From: an uncultured Lachnospiraceae bacterium
GTDB lineage: Bacteria; Bacillota; Clostridia; Lachnospirales; Lachnospiraceae
Length of the DNA stretch: 64,000 nucleotides
Direction of reading: 5' to 3'
Assembly: GCA_910577275.1 (NCBI GenBank)
Contig: CAJTMW010000011.1
Coordinates: 81,261-145,260 of the forward strand
A program made the translations under genes and the position numbers. How positions within the stretch are numbered: position 1 is the first letter of the stretch; each line of letters opens with the position of its first letter. The notes under the pieces are model-generated. The model made no database searches, was not told where the DNA came from, and saw only the letters and a program-made list of their open reading frames with translations. Shown here in pieces: positions 34,466-43,968 of the stretch.

Positions 34466-34529
34466 ACCTTCTCCTTTCTCCGGTTTTGTATTTTATAACT
34501 ATTTTACCGCAAAAGAGGGATAAAAAAAA

Positions 34530-34582
34530 GACACCTTTTTGTTTTAAAAAGTGTCCTTATTTGCAGGTGTCTTCTTTTTGAC
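34530..34582 (-). terminator. Terminator of the AT-rich island with adjoining half operator
   Basis: GACACCTTTTT (34530-34540) pairs with AAAAAGTGTC (34546-34555). On the minus strand it ends in eight T residues, a strong terminator for the two genes upstream. Next to it, 34565-34582 read in the minus direction is GTCAAAAAGAAGACACCT, matching the distal half of the 38-bp activator sites in 16 of 18 positions. The second half-site is absent. Confidence 0.65.
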
Positions 34583-34597
34583 CCGGTCTGTAAAAAA

Positions 34598-34747
34598 TTA
34601 TTCAATTTTAATAGGAATTTTTTGAGGAGTAAATGTCGCTATAAAATTATCAGCCTCTTTTATCTTCTTTTTATCATCCGTATCTTCCAGTTCAATTTTC
34701 AGTTCTTTGAACATTTTGTCTAATCTTTCGTAATAAATATCAGGCAT
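34598..34747 (-). CDS. Small charged protein of 49 residues
   Basis: An open frame from ATG at 34747 to TAA at 34598, with TAGGAGG 12 bp upstream. The product begins MPDIYYERLDKMFKELKIE, continues with an acidic-basic stretch, and ends TPQKIPIKIE. It is probably helical and soluble, with no known family. It lies 84 bp behind the two-helix membrane gene in the same AT-rich segment and shares its terminator, so the pair looks like one unit. The codon use is AT-rich, unlike the neighbours. Confidence 0.6.
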   Translation of the reverse strand: MPDIYYERLDKMFKELKIELEDTDDKKKIKEADNFIATFTPQKIPIKIE

Positions 34748-34831
34748 AATAATTCTATTCCTCCTACCCTTTTGCAGACAATAGTATATTTTTCTTTATT
34801 ATAGCACAATTCTTTCAAAATAAATATATTT

Positions 34832-35908
34832 TCATAATAATCTGTTTACAAAATCTGATTTCAGGCTGTCAATCTCCTGCTCTAAATCAATATATTCGTC
34901 CAAATCAAATGTTTGAATGCTAAATACTATAATATAATTTTGATTTGCTATATTCGCCGGAAAACATACATATGCCCTGCCGTCTTTTTTATGGGAATTA
35001 CGTGTATATTTAAACATAAAGGTATCTTCCAGCAAAATACTGCTCAAAATACCTGTACGTTTTCCGTTAAGCAAAAAATATTCTATTTCTTTTTTATCAT
35101 CACCCAGTATATTTTTATTATCTATCGTTGTCGTTGAATAACGGCGCGCAAGCCTGATGAGCAATGTCAAAATCCTGTATTTGGTAAAATGCTTGTTATC
35201 CACTTCGGAAACGTTTGACAATCCACACAATTCCGAATAATATTTTCTGAACAGGCTTTCTATTCCCTTTAGAACTGCTTCTATTAAAGCATCCTTTTCC
35301 CTTATACTTGTCACACTGTTAGTTGACAATTCTTTCCACATATTTATGACATCTTTTAATTGTGTATAGTCTGCATAATCCAGTTCGTAATACGTCTGGG
35401 CCAGATTATTTATATCGATATCTTCGTAAACATACCCGGATTCATAGCAAACCTTAATTATAACATCCCTTTTTATTCTTTTTATGGAATATGCATATAT
35501 CTGCGCGCTTTCGATTAATACATTGTTCTCTACAAATCCCGCCAAAGCATCATTAAATCTTAACAGCTTATTAAATCTGGCAAAATCTCCGCTACGATTT
35601 AAAATCACTCCCGCCGTATGATTCAACTGTCTTTCTTTTTCCTTAATAATTTCCTCTTTCGTACCGAGTGTTTCGTATAATTTGGTGATGCTGTTTCTTT
35701 GTTCCGTGTAAATAACAGAAAATATCAGCCAAAACAGAAGAAGCATCATTATCGCTATCGGATTATTTATCATATAGTTAATGGCCCGGGGGAACTCCGC
35801 TTTCGGCTCCGTTACTAATATTGTCAGCAACCAGCCAATAACCAGCGTAACTACCGGCGATATCGGATTCAATAAAGTAATAATGGAATTCTTGATAATT
35901 CTCTTCAA
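34832..35908 (-). CDS. Two-helix membrane protein with GAF-like cytosolic domain, unknown role
   Basis: About 358 residues. A short basic start is followed by two hydrophobic helices (PVVTLVIGWLLTILV and PIAIMMLLLFWLIFSVIY), a coiled coil (LYETLGTKEEIIKEKERQL), and a cytosolic region whose end (AYVCFPANIANQNYIIVFSIQ then DLEQEIDSLKSDFVNRLL) has a GAF-like pattern. I do not recognise the family. Start: TTG at 35908 has GGGGAAG at good spacing; ATG at 35926 lies too close to a TATAAT box (near 35950). The region is clearly richer in A and T than its neighbours, suggesting acquisition. Sensing or defence roles are speculative. Confidence 0.68.
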   Translation of the reverse strand: MKRIIKNSIITLLNPISPVVTLVIGWLLTILVTEPKAEFPRAINYMINNPIAIMMLLLFWLIFSVIYTEQRNSITKLYETLGTKEEIIKEKERQLNHTAGVILNRSGDFARFNKLLRFNDALAGFVENNVLIESAQIYAYSIKRIKRDVIIKVCYESGYVYEDIDINNLAQTYYELDYADYTQLKDVINMWKELSTNSVTSIREKDALIEAVLKGIESLFRKYYSELCGLSNVSEVDNKHFTKYRILTLLIRLARRYSTTTIDNKNILGDDKKEIEYFLLNGKRTGILSSILLEDTFMFKYTRNSHKKDGRAYVCFPANIANQNYIIVFSIQTFDLDEYIDLEQEIDSLKSDFVNRLL

Positions 35909-36007
35909 AACGGCTTCCCCAATCATTAGTATAATAATCCTGATTATATACCAATAATTCACAAAATACCACAAAAATGTTAATTTGTTACTTATAATAC
36001 ATTTATT

Positions 36008-36982
36008 TTAGTACAATAGCTCCATTCTTGTCACCCGATACCTCCTCGGCGTCACTCCAAACCTCTTCTGAAAAATCCTGTGAAAATAGCTGACATTCTC
36101 ATATCCCACGCTCATACCGATTTCCATCACCGACATATTGGTGTTTTCCAGAAGGTAGATTGCCTGATTAAGACGCTTTTCCTGCACCAAATCCGTATAG
36201 TTTCTGCCGGTTATCTTTTTAATCTCCCGTGAAAGCCAGTAAAAATCACAGTGTAAAAGTCCGGCCAGCTCCGAAAGCTCACCGTCCCGGTAATGCTCCT
36301 CCACATAGCTCAACACGTCAATCATCATTCTCTGCTTCCCGCTTCCGGTTCCGGTCTCCATTCTGTCAGTATAATTCATCAACTGAAGAAACAAAAGTCC
36401 CATCGTAACCTGATTGATGCTTCTTTTATTCGGCTGCTTATTCCAGATGGACCAGATGAGGTTTTCCAGAAGGTTTTGTACAGGCAGCACATCCGCCACT
36501 TTAAAGTGCATATAGCCTGACGCTTCGTCTTTTCCTTTCAGGCTTTCAATCACGAAATCCCTCAGGAGGTTTTTTTCCTCTCCCATCATTTTCAGGCTGT
36601 GGTCAAAAAATTCGGGCAGAATAATAAAATTGACGGCCACGTCGTTTTCTCCGGCGGGATAGATTTCCTGTACTGCTTTCTGGTTCAAAAACAGCAGCTC
36701 GCCCTCCTTTAAAATCACGTCGTCGCCGTCTACCACATGATGAGTGCTTCCCGAACACATATAAATCACTTCTATATAATTGTGGGTATGTTTTGGGAAA
36801 TGCACAAACCGGGTATTGGGGCGCACCTGTATCAGCTTGCCGGCCTCCAGCAGCTTTTTGGCTTCTATCATATCCCGGCCGGCCGACATATACAGCTCTT
36901 TTTCAATTTCCTTTCTGCCTGCCAGAATGCTTTCCTCCTCCGGCGTTATTTTTTTCAGCTCCGATAAAAGCTCGTCCGTCAT
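36008..36982 (-). CDS. AraC-family regulator, probably of the peptide/oligosaccharide transporter
   Basis: A 324-residue AraC-type regulator: cupin with FVHFPKHTHNYIEVIYMCSG and VILKEGELLFLNQKAVQEI, and a C-terminal double helix-turn-helix (LSELAGLLHCDFYWLSREIK; VMEIGMSVGYENVSYFHRIFQ) ending TPRRYRVTRME. It lies 16 bp downstream of a small coiled-coil gene and 0.65 kb from the Opp-type transporter on the same strand. Control of that transporter is possible but not shown. Confidence 0.88.
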   Translation of the reverse strand: MTDELLSELKKITPEEESILAGRKEIEKELYMSAGRDMIEAKKLLEAGKLIQVRPNTRFVHFPKHTHNYIEVIYMCSGSTHHVVDGDDVILKEGELLFLNQKAVQEIYPAGENDVAVNFIILPEFFDHSLKMMGEEKNLLRDFVIESLKGKDEASGYMHFKVADVLPVQNLLENLIWSIWNKQPNKRSINQVTMGLLFLQLMNYTDRMETGTGSGKQRMMIDVLSYVEEHYRDGELSELAGLLHCDFYWLSREIKKITGRNYTDLVQEKRLNQAIYLLENTNMSVMEIGMSVGYENVSYFHRIFQKRFGVTPRRYRVTRMELLY

Positions 36983-36998
36983 AATTGAACCTCGTTTG

Positions 36999-37316
36999 TC
37001 AATCCGAAAGGCTTATCTTCCTTCCCATCAACCCGACAATATCCTCATACATATCCTTCGATTTTTCAGAAATACTCTGCTCCCCGGCTTTTCTCTTTCC
37101 CTGCGCTTCCTTCTCCTCCTCAAGAGCTTCCCGAATCTCCTCCTGAGTCTCGTCGAATTTGTCCAGCATGCGCTTCCATTCCTTCTCGGTATATTCCCCG
37201 GCGCCAATCTGGAATTTCTGCTGTGTTTCCCCTTTGAGAATTTTCGTGTAAAGCTCCTTTTTCCTGCCCTGAATCTCCTGCATCATCTGCGCCGTACTTA
37301 ATCCGCCAACCGCCAT
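36999..37316 (-). CDS. Small coiled-coil protein, unknown function
   Basis: A 105-residue, highly charged, helical protein with no signal or membrane helix: MAVGGLSTAQMMQEIQGRK, a KFQIGAGEYTEKEWKRMLDKF segment interrupted by turns, then a Glu/Lys coiled coil (EIREALEEEKEAQGKRK). Similar small proteins are common in Lachnospiraceae but I know no function. GGAAGGAGC precedes the ATG at 37316; earlier in-frame starts lack one. It seems co-transcribed with the AraC gene. Confidence 0.68.
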   Translation of the reverse strand: MAVGGLSTAQMMQEIQGRKKELYTKILKGETQQKFQIGAGEYTEKEWKRMLDKFDETQEEIREALEEEKEAQGKRKAGEQSISEKSKDMYEDIVGLMGRKISLSD

Positions 37317-37520
37317 AACTGCCGCTCCTTCCTGATTCTCATACCTGAGAATGTATATTCTCCGTATCTCCCGCATCTTCTTAAACTAAAAAATCTCTGT
37401 TATATTTATCGGCATAAAAAATGGCTTTCAAAACCCTTGCGTTCTTCTATATTCTCTGACATATGGTAAGACTGCGACAGGCCAATTGTTTTACATTAAA
37501 ATTATCCCTCTATACCGCCA

Positions 37521-37556
37521 ACAAACGCTGCCACGCTTTGCGAGTCAGCTTATTGT
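37521..37556 (+). repeat. 36-bp dispersed repeat, copy 2
   Basis: This copy matches 49728-49763 in 32 of 36 positions. The shared core is TGCGAGTCAGCTTATTGT. It lies in the 253-bp gap 37377-37629, next to the terminator of the transporter operon. No gene is seen in that gap. Confidence 0.6.
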
Positions 37557-37563
37557 AAAAAGA

Positions 37564-37587
37564 CAGAGCATGCCAAAGCACGCTCTG
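37564..37587 (-). terminator. Terminator of the Opp-type transporter operon
   Basis: CAGAGC (37564-37569) pairs with GCTCTG (37582-37587) with an inner TGC/GCA pairing. In minus orientation TCTTTTT follows. It lies 43 bp after the last ATPase gene. Confidence 0.8.
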
Positions 37588-37629
37588 CCTCCTGTTTCAC
37601 ACTATTATTTCACTTTCTCAAGTCAGTCC

Positions 37630-38442
37630 CTACACCGTACTCAAATCCCATTCTTCATAAATCTTGGGAACGTCGTTAATCAGTCTCTGGGTATAGGCGG
37701 CCTTGGGACGGAGAATCACATCCTCCGCCGTGCCGTGCTCCACGAATTTTCCATGCTCCATGATATATACGGAGTCGGAAACATAGTAGGCAAGGCCGAT
37801 ATCGTGGGTGATGAAAATAATTGTCATATTGATTTCATCACGCAGCTTTAACAGCATATCCAGAATGGTCGCCCTTGAACAGGCGTCAATCATGGAGGTC
37901 GGCTCGTCGGCTAACAGAATCTTGGGCTTTAGCAGGAAAATTCTTGCAATCATAAGTCTCTGCATCTGTCCGCCGGAAAGCTCGAAAGGATATTTGTTGG
38001 TAAGCTCTTTGAACTCCAGATTTACGAAGCTGCAGGCTTCCCGCATCATCTCGAATTTCTTCTCATAAGGAAGAGATTTTCCGCCTCTCATATTGATACA
38101 GTCAAGGAGAACCGAATCAATTTTGTTGAATGTATTGTAGGAGGAGAAAGGGTCCTGGAAAATTGCCTGAATGCCCTTCCAGTATTCCTTCTTCTTTGCT
38201 CCGCTGGAAATATCCCTGGGCTTGCCCTGGAACATTACCTCACCTTCCGTGACGCTGATAAGGCCGAGAAGCATCTTGGAAAGAGTGGTCTTGCCGCTGC
38301 CGGATTCGCCTACGATGGAGACGATTTCTCCCTCGCGGAAGTCAAAATCCACATGGTCAACGGCTACTGTTTTCTTATCGCCCATACCAAAAATCTTGGT
38401 TACGCCTTTGCCGCTTAAGCATTCCGCTCTCTTATCACTCAT
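37630..38442 (-). CDS. Oligopeptide-type ABC transporter ATPase (OppF/DppF family)
   Basis: A 270-residue ABC ATPase: Walker [10 protein letters not shown], a Q-loop in [13 protein letters not shown] (the OppF/DppF pattern), signature LSGGQMQRL, Walker [14 protein letters not shown] and H-loop FITHD. Its start ATG at 38442 lies inside the end of the preceding ATPase gene (8-bp overlap), so translation is coupled. Last gene of the operon. Confidence 0.92.
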   Translation of the reverse strand: MSDKRAECLSGKGVTKIFGMGDKKTVAVDHVDFDFREGEIVSIVGESGSGKTTLSKMLLGLISVTEGEVMFQGKPRDISSGAKKKEYWKGIQAIFQDPFSSYNTFNKIDSVLLDCINMRGGKSLPYEKKFEMMREACSFVNLEFKELTNKYPFELSGGQMQRLMIARIFLLKPKILLADEPTSMIDACSRATILDMLLKLRDEINMTIIFITHDIGLAYYVSDSVYIMEHGKFVEHGTAEDVILRPKAAYTQRLINDVPKIYEEWDLSTV

Positions 38443-39457
38443 TCTCATACACCTCCCGAATCTTTCTTACAGACATCAGGCAACGATACTCACGGTCTCT
38501 GTCGCTTTCCTTGCTGGGAACCTCCAGTGCGGGAACCTCCATTGCCATACAGGTGGGCGTCGCATATTTACATCTGTCTGCGAAACGGCAGCCCTTAGGC
38601 GGGTGCTTTAAGTTGGGAGGCGTTCCCGGAATTGCCACAAGCTTATTCTCACGCACACCTTCCTCGGGAACGATGATGGAGCCCATCAGACCCTTTGTAT
38701 ACGGATGAAGCGGGTCGAATACCATTTCTTTTGCCGTACCGCGTTCCACAATCTGTCCGGCGTACATTACCATGATGTCGTCCGTTACGTTATAAAGCAG
38801 GGGCAACTCGTGGGTGATGAAAATCATGCTTCTGATAAAGCCCTTTTCCATCAGGTCGCGCATCATCTTGATAACCATCTTCTGGCTGGTAACGTCAAGA
38901 GCTGATGAAGGCTCGTCAGCAATCAGCACCTTGGGAGAAAGAATCGTGGAAATTGCGATAACGGTACGCTGTTTCATACCGCCGGAGAGCTCCACCGCAT
39001 GCTTCTGCAGTACTTCCTCGGGAAGTCCCAGAATCGCAAATCTTTCTTTTGCCAGGTCGTAGATATCCTTTTTGGTAGCCTTCGGGTCATGTACATGAAT
39101 AACGTCTTCAATAAAACGGATAATTTTCTGGGTGGGATTCAAAGCGTTCATGGCTGCCTGAGGTATGTAGGCGATTTCCGTTCCCAGAATCTTTTTCCTC
39201 ACATCGTCCGGCTTCAAACCGGAAATGTTGTTTCCATCTACAATGATGTCGCCGCTGATATAATGAAGGGGCGGAAAATAATATCCCATGAGAGACAGCG
39301 CCAGTGTGGATTTACCACAGCCGGACTCGCCTGCCACGCCCAGAGATTTCCCTTCTTCAATTTTCAGAGAAACACCATCTACTGCAAATACGTCCTCCCG
39401 CTGACGGGTAACGTATTTCGTCTTTAAATTTTTAACTTCAAGCATTACTTTTCCCAT
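38435..39457 (-). CDS. Oligopeptide-type ABC transporter ATPase (OppD/DppD family)
   Basis: A 340-residue ABC ATPase with Walker [23 protein letters not shown], signature LSGGMKQRT, and Walker [15 protein letters not shown]. The C-terminal extension has [16 protein letters not shown] and the Cys-rich [14 protein letters not shown] segment typical of OppD/DppD, which in some homologues binds an iron-sulfur cluster. It pairs with the OppF-like ATPase to power the two permeases. Confidence 0.92.
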   Translation of the reverse strand: MGKVMLEVKNLKTKYVTRQREDVFAVDGVSLKIEEGKSLGVAGESGCGKSTLALSLMGYYFPPLHYISGDIIVDGNNISGLKPDDVRKKILGTEIAYIPQAAMNALNPTQKIIRFIEDVIHVHDPKATKKDIYDLAKERFAILGLPEEVLQKHAVELSGGMKQRTVIAISTILSPKVLIADEPSSALDVTSQKMVIKMMRDLMEKGFIRSMIFITHELPLLYNVTDDIMVMYAGQIVERGTAKEMVFDPLHPYTKGLMGSIIVPEEGVRENKLVAIPGTPPNLKHPPKGCRFADRCKYATPTCMAMEVPALEVPSKESDRDREYRCLMSVRKIREVYENE

Positions 39458-39468
39458 GATATCCCTCC

Positions 39469-40719
39469 TTAATCTCTCAGCTGCGGGTTAAATACCTGGT
39501 CTAATCCCGTATTCATCAGGTTAAGTGAAAACGCAATCAGAGCGATGGTAATAACAACCGGGAAGTATGCCCACCAGGAACCGTTCAGGGGCGCCGCATA
39601 GGCTGTCGCCCAGTTCATCATAAGTCCCAGGGTAGCTGTGGTAGAGGATGAAGGTCCAAGGCCCAGCATGGAAAGCTGCGCTTCGGCAAGAATCCCCGAG
39701 GATATCTGTAAGATAAACGCCATCACCACATAAGACGCAAGATAAGGAAGAATATCCGTAAGGACGATTCTCATCATGCTGTGTCCTGAAAGCTTTGACA
39801 GGTTCACGTGGTCGCGGTTTCTTAAGGAGATAACCTGTGAACGCACGGAACGGGTGGTCCATGTCCATGAGGTGATTCCGATAATAATTCCTACCAGATT
39901 AACGCCTCTTGCGTTCTGTCCCACAGAGTAGGAAATCAGGATTAAAAGCACAAAGGAAGGGATAACAGTAAACATGTTGGTGACAAACATGATGATATCA
40001 TCCACAACTCCGCCCACATAACCGGATATCAGTCCAAGGAACAACCCAATCAGGGTTGCAATCATACCTGCAATCAGACCTACACGAAGGGAGGTCTTGG
40101 TAGCGTCAACAAGCTCTGTGAGCACGTCGCGTCCGAAGTTATCTGTTCCCAGAATGAAAGTCCTTCTGTTGGCAACATCCTTGGTATTGACATATTCTTT
40201 GGAGCCGATGGAAGCACTTTCTTCAAGCTCTCCTGTTTCGGGATTCTCACGTGCGATAATCACATCGTTGTCCGAAAGGATTCCGTCAATATTGTTGTTC
40301 AGACGGACATAATATTTCTTTTTGGAAGCGGTAAGTCCCGGCTGGTCCGCACCTTCGGAATAATTTGCCTCCCAGAGGCCAATCAGACCTTCCACATCCT
40401 CAAGGTCAATATCGGCTTCCGCAACGCCGCCGAACTTCGTCAGCCATTCCTTCATGGCTTCCTTATCCTCAGCGCTGATTTTGGAGCCTATGGAGCTGGC
40501 TTTCGCATCGATATTCAGTGTGTAACGGCTTCCCTCCACCGCATCCTTTACGGACACATAGGTGCCGGGCTTGAAAAAGTTACCGTTACCTACCATTTCA
40601 AGCGGGTCTGTCGTCACAATCAACGGATAAATGATTGTAGTAAGAAGCAATCCGGCAAAAATTACAAATCCAATAACAAACTTGGGAGAATGGAACACCT
40701 GTCTCAATGTATTTTTCAT
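39469..40719 (-). CDS. Oligopeptide-type ABC permease (OppC family) with long extracellular insert
   Basis: A 416-residue permease. After the first helix ([20 protein letters not shown]) comes an unusually long insert of about 130 residues facing outside (about 36-165). The conserved [16 protein letters not shown] and the remaining five helices follow, with an EAA-like segment [20 protein letters not shown]. Ordinary OppC proteins are about 300 residues. The ATG at 40719 has TAGGAGG upstream, 10 bp after the oppB stop. The insert may contact the binding protein or a bulky ligand (inference). Confidence 0.88.
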   Translation of the reverse strand: MKNTLRQVFHSPKFVIGFVIFAGLLLTTIIYPLIVTTDPLEMVGNGNFFKPGTYVSVKDAVEGSRYTLNIDAKASSIGSKISAEDKEAMKEWLTKFGGVAEADIDLEDVEGLIGLWEANYSEGADQPGLTASKKKYYVRLNNNIDGILSDNDVIIARENPETGELEESASIGSKEYVNTKDVANRRTFILGTDNFGRDVLTELVDATKTSLRVGLIAGMIATLIGLFLGLISGYVGGVVDDIIMFVTNMFTVIPSFVLLILISYSVGQNARGVNLVGIIIGITSWTWTTRSVRSQVISLRNRDHVNLSKLSGHSMMRIVLTDILPYLASYVVMAFILQISSGILAEAQLSMLGLGPSSSTTATLGLMMNWATAYAAPLNGSWWAYFPVVITIALIAFSLNLMNTGLDQVFNPQLRD

Positions 40720-40729
40720 AATCCACCTC

Positions 40730-41743
40730 CTAATCCTGCTGTGCTGCCTTGACACGAGGGTCAATGACGCCGTAAATAAGTTCCACAAACAGGTTTGCCA
40801 GAAGCACCATCACTGTGATAATCAGCGTACATGCTGAAATCAGAGGATAGTCCTGACCTCTTACCGCCGTCATCAGCGTGGAGCCGATACCGGGGTAGCT
40901 GAAGATAATCTCTGCAACTAACGCGCCGCCCATCATGGTTCCAAGGCTCATTGCAAGACCTGTAATCTGGGGAAGCATTGCGTTTCTGAACACATAACCT
41001 ACTATCTTTCTGTCCTTGATTCCAAGGAAACGGCTGTATTTTACATAGTCCGCATTCAACTCGTAAATAGCCATGGAACGCATACCGATTGCCTGACCGC
41101 CGATGGTAATCAGCACGATTGACCAGAAAGGAAGCTGATAGTGGGAAATTACGGAACGCACGAATTCCCAGCTTGCATTAGGTATCAGGTCAAAACCGTA
41201 GCCGCCGCTTGTGGGGAACCATTTCAAATTAATACCAAACACCGTCAGCAGGATAATCGCCATACCGAATGCGGGGAAATTGCTGACAAACAAAAATACC
41301 GGAAGGATGACCTTGTCAAAGGCTCCCTTTATGTAAGCCGCCACAGCGCCTAAAAGATTACCGAGAATCCAGCCCACAATAATCGCCGGTAACTGCAAAG
41401 CCAATGTCCATCCCACGGAAGATGCGATAATATCCGCTACCGTTCTGGGATACTGTCCGAAAGAAACTCCGAAATCACCGCGGATGGCGTTCTTTGCCCA
41501 GATTCCAAACTGTACAATCATGGGCTCGTTGACACCGAATTTTTCCGCATAATCATTTAATACCTTCTGGATTGCTGTTGCATCCGTCATGCCGGATACA
41601 GAGCCTGCCGCAATACTCGCCACCGGGTCGCCGGGCATGAGCCTTGGCAGTACGAAATTAAGCACGATTGCAAAAAGCAATGTAATCAGATACCATATAA
41701 TTTTCTGACCGTAATATTTCTTAAATCCTTTCAAATACTTCAC
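40730..41743 (-). CDS. Oligopeptide-type ABC permease (OppB family)
   Basis: A 337-residue permease with six helices and the OppB features [13 protein letters not shown] near the N-terminus and [21 protein letters not shown], the EAA loop, plus [22 protein letters not shown]. The start is a GTG at 41743 behind GAGGAAGG. It follows the binding-protein gene by 88 bp, across an internal terminator. Confidence 0.9.
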   Translation of the reverse strand: MKYLKGFKKYYGQKIIWYLITLLFAIVLNFVLPRLMPGDPVASIAAGSVSGMTDATAIQKVLNDYAEKFGVNEPMIVQFGIWAKNAIRGDFGVSFGQYPRTVADIIASSVGWTLALQLPAIIVGWILGNLLGAVAAYIKGAFDKVILPVFLFVSNFPAFGMAIILLTVFGINLKWFPTSGGYGFDLIPNASWEFVRSVISHYQLPFWSIVLITIGGQAIGMRSMAIYELNADYVKYSRFLGIKDRKIVGYVFRNAMLPQITGLAMSLGTMMGGALVAEIIFSYPGIGSTLMTAVRGQDYPLISACTLIITVMVLLANLFVELIYGVIDPRVKAAQQD

Positions 41744-41762
41744 CCCTTCCTCTTACTCATAA

Positions 41763-41798
41763 AAAGCCGGGCGGAAAGCCTAAGCCCCGCCCGGCTTT
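41763..41798 (-). terminator. Intra-operon terminator between binding protein and permeases
   Basis: A 12-bp GC-rich stem, AAAGCCGGGCGG with CCGCCCGGCTTT, and a T5 tail on the minus strand, placed between the oppA-like stop and the oppB-like start. It should let only part of transcription pass, keeping the lipoprotein in excess over the permeases. Confidence 0.8.
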
Positions 41799-41831
41799 AT
41801 CAAGGAATTATTTTTATAGTAAAACTCATTC

Positions 41832-43763
41832 CTATTCAACCAGTGTCAGATTATAGAGAGCTGCAATTCCATAACCGTCTGTACAATCGGTAGGAGGAAT
41901 GTTGCTTCCGTCATCCTTCATCGGATATCCGGTCCATACGGATTCGTTTACAATGTAGAACAATTCCGGTCTGTACATAAGTGCAAAGTTAGGAACGTCT
42001 GTCAGATAAATCTCGTTCAGTCTTGTGTAGTATTCTTTCAGGGTAGCCTGGTCTGTTTCAAGCGGAATCTTTGCAAGGATTTCGTCTGCTTCGTCATTTC
42101 TGTACTTGCCCCAGTTACCGCTCCAGTTTACTGAAAGGTCAGCATACTGGCTGCTTAAGAACTGCATGCAGCGTCCCCAGGGATTGGTGATGGAAGCTCC
42201 TGAAGGAGAGTTCATACAAATTTCAAAGTTGCCTGTTGTAATGTCATCGTAGAATGTGTTGGTATCCGGGAAGAATGTCTGGATATCAATACCGATATTC
42301 TTGGCGGAAGCCGCTACGATTTCAAGGGATGCCATCCAGTCTGTCCATCCGTCAGGGCACTCAGCCTTGAAGGAAAGAGGAGTTCCGTTGTACTCACGGA
42401 TGCCGTCGCCGTCGGTGTCAACGATGCCTGCCTCGTCAAGCAGAGCGTTTGCGCCGTCAATATCGTTTCCGGCAAACTGTAAATCTTTTACTGCGTCATG
42501 GTCATACAGGGCCTGCTCGCCGTCTGTCGGGTTCATGGTTGAACGGGGAACATCTTTGAAAGTAGGAGACTGATTTGACATTGCGGATGCAATAATCTGG
42601 TCATAATCAGTTGCCATAGCGATTGCTTTTCTTACTTCCACCTGGTCAAGACCGGGCTTCTCAACGTTCATCCAGCAGGAAGGCATGGTAGCGCACTGTC
42701 CGTAAGGAGGCTCGTCAATGTATGTAGTAATAGGAAGGTTCTTCTCTTCCCAGAGCTTCTGCACGTCGGTTGTGAACTGCTGGCAAACGTCAACGTCGCC
42801 TGCCTCTAATGCAACCTGGCCTGCATTGTTATCAGCATAGATTACGTGAGCGATGTACTTCGGTGCAGGAAGTTTGCCCCACATGGAAGCTGCCTGGCCC
42901 CAGTAATTCTCGTCTCTGATAAATACAACCTTCTGGTCGTCGTCGAAGAAAGGCATGTAAGGACCGGATGCAACAAGGTCTTCCATCTTGTCAAGCTTCA
43001 CAGCATCCTTATCGGAGCCGTTTCTCTCCTCAACGGTCTCAAGATATGCTTTCTGCATAACGAACATCTGCTGAAGAACCTGCTGAACCTTCAGAGGGTT
43101 CGCCGGATTGCCTGCATCGTCAAGCTTACACTTGATAGCCAGAGTAGTATCGTCTGTCGCGGTCATGGACTCAACATAGTTTGAGAAATCAAGACCAAGA
43201 GAGGATTCATACTTCACATTGCAATCCCAGGTATAAGCAACGTCGTTAGCCGTAAGGGCGGAACCGTCGCTCCAGTGAGCATCAGGATTCATCTTAACAG
43301 TCATAGCTGTCAGAGTATCGTCATCCCAGGACCAGTCTGTTGCAAGCAGCGGATAAAGCTGTCCGTCTAACAGATTGAACATAAATAAGGTTTCATAAAT
43401 CAGCGTACGGGAAGAATCCTTCTGCTGAATACACATTGCATTGTTGGAGTTAGTTGAGAACGGGTTCCAGTCGTTGATGGTTCCCCACTGCTGACCAGCA
43501 AAATACAATGTCTCGTTTCTCGGTGTGCTGTTGGTGTCGCCAGCGGATGCTGTATCATCTGTGGCTGCATCGTCGGTTGTTGCAGCATCATCGGTTGTCG
43601 CCGCGTCATCGGTTGCAGCATCATCGGCTGCCGCCGCGTCGTCGGTTGTGGCCGGAGCATCATTCGTTGCAGGTTCGGAGCCGCCGCCACAGCCCGCCAG
43701 CAAGGATGCCGTCATAGCCAGGGTTGCAAATAGTGCAACCAGTCTTTTAGTGCGTGATTTCAT
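41832..43763 (-). CDS. Family 5 extracellular solute-binding lipoprotein (OppA-like)
   Basis: A 643-residue lipoprotein. Signal with SLLAGCGGG lipobox, then a low-complexity linker of TDDAA units to about residue 72. The family 5 binding fold follows, with NPFSTNSNNAMC, LLATDWSWDDDTLTAMTVKMNPDAHW split by the domain hinge, and ALEAGDVDVCQQFTTDV. This family binds peptides, nickel or, in several anaerobes, oligosaccharides. The next-door CE2-like esterase and AraC regulator make a sugar ligand plausible here (inference). The promoter is at 43851-43879. Confidence 0.9.
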   Translation of the reverse strand: MKSRTKRLVALFATLAMTASLLAGCGGGSEPATNDAPATTDDAAAADDAATDDAATTDDAATTDDAATDDTASAGDTNSTPRNETLYFAGQQWGTINDWNPFSTNSNNAMCIQQKDSSRTLIYETLFMFNLLDGQLYPLLATDWSWDDDTLTAMTVKMNPDAHWSDGSALTANDVAYTWDCNVKYESSLGLDFSNYVESMTATDDTTLAIKCKLDDAGNPANPLKVQQVLQQMFVMQKAYLETVEERNGSDKDAVKLDKMEDLVASGPYMPFFDDDQKVVFIRDENYWGQAASMWGKLPAPKYIAHVIYADNNAGQVALEAGDVDVCQQFTTDVQKLWEEKNLPITTYIDEPPYGQCATMPSCWMNVEKPGLDQVEVRKAIAMATDYDQIIASAMSNQSPTFKDVPRSTMNPTDGEQALYDHDAVKDLQFAGNDIDGANALLDEAGIVDTDGDGIREYNGTPLSFKAECPDGWTDWMASLEIVAASAKNIGIDIQTFFPDTNTFYDDITTGNFEICMNSPSGASITNPWGRCMQFLSSQYADLSVNWSGNWGKYRNDEADEILAKIPLETDQATLKEYYTRLNEIYLTDVPNFALMYRPELFYIVNESVWTGYPMKDDGSNIPPTDCTDGYGIAALYNLTLVE

Positions 43764-43850
43764 AACTTTTTATACCTCCTGTTTTTTCGGAACAATAACC
43801 CGCCTTATATCGAAATATTTCCACGCCGGATTATTTTCCTGTCTTTTTAG

Positions 43851-43879
43851 AGAATAGCACATTTGTACAGAAAAAGCAA
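43851..43879 (-). promoter_or_regulatory. Promoter of the Opp-type operon
   Basis: On the minus strand TTGCTT (43879-43874) and TATTCT (43856-43851) are separated by 17 bp, upstream of the lipoprotein gene. It begins right after the upstream terminator. Confidence 0.55.
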
Positions 43880-43889
43880 CAAAAAAAAG

Positions 43890-43932
43890 AAAGATATGAA
43901 ATTTTTGCACAAAGCAAAAATGCCATATCTTT
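43890..43932 (-). terminator. Terminator of the CE2-like esterase gene
   Basis: AAAGATATG (43890-43898) pairs with CATATCTTT (43924-43932), with an inner AAAATTTTTGC-type pairing across a short loop, and a run of T residues on the minus strand. It lies 36 bp after the esterase stop. Confidence 0.85.
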
Positions 43933-43968
43933 CCCCGTCACGTTAAAGACGATATTACTGCCGTTCTC

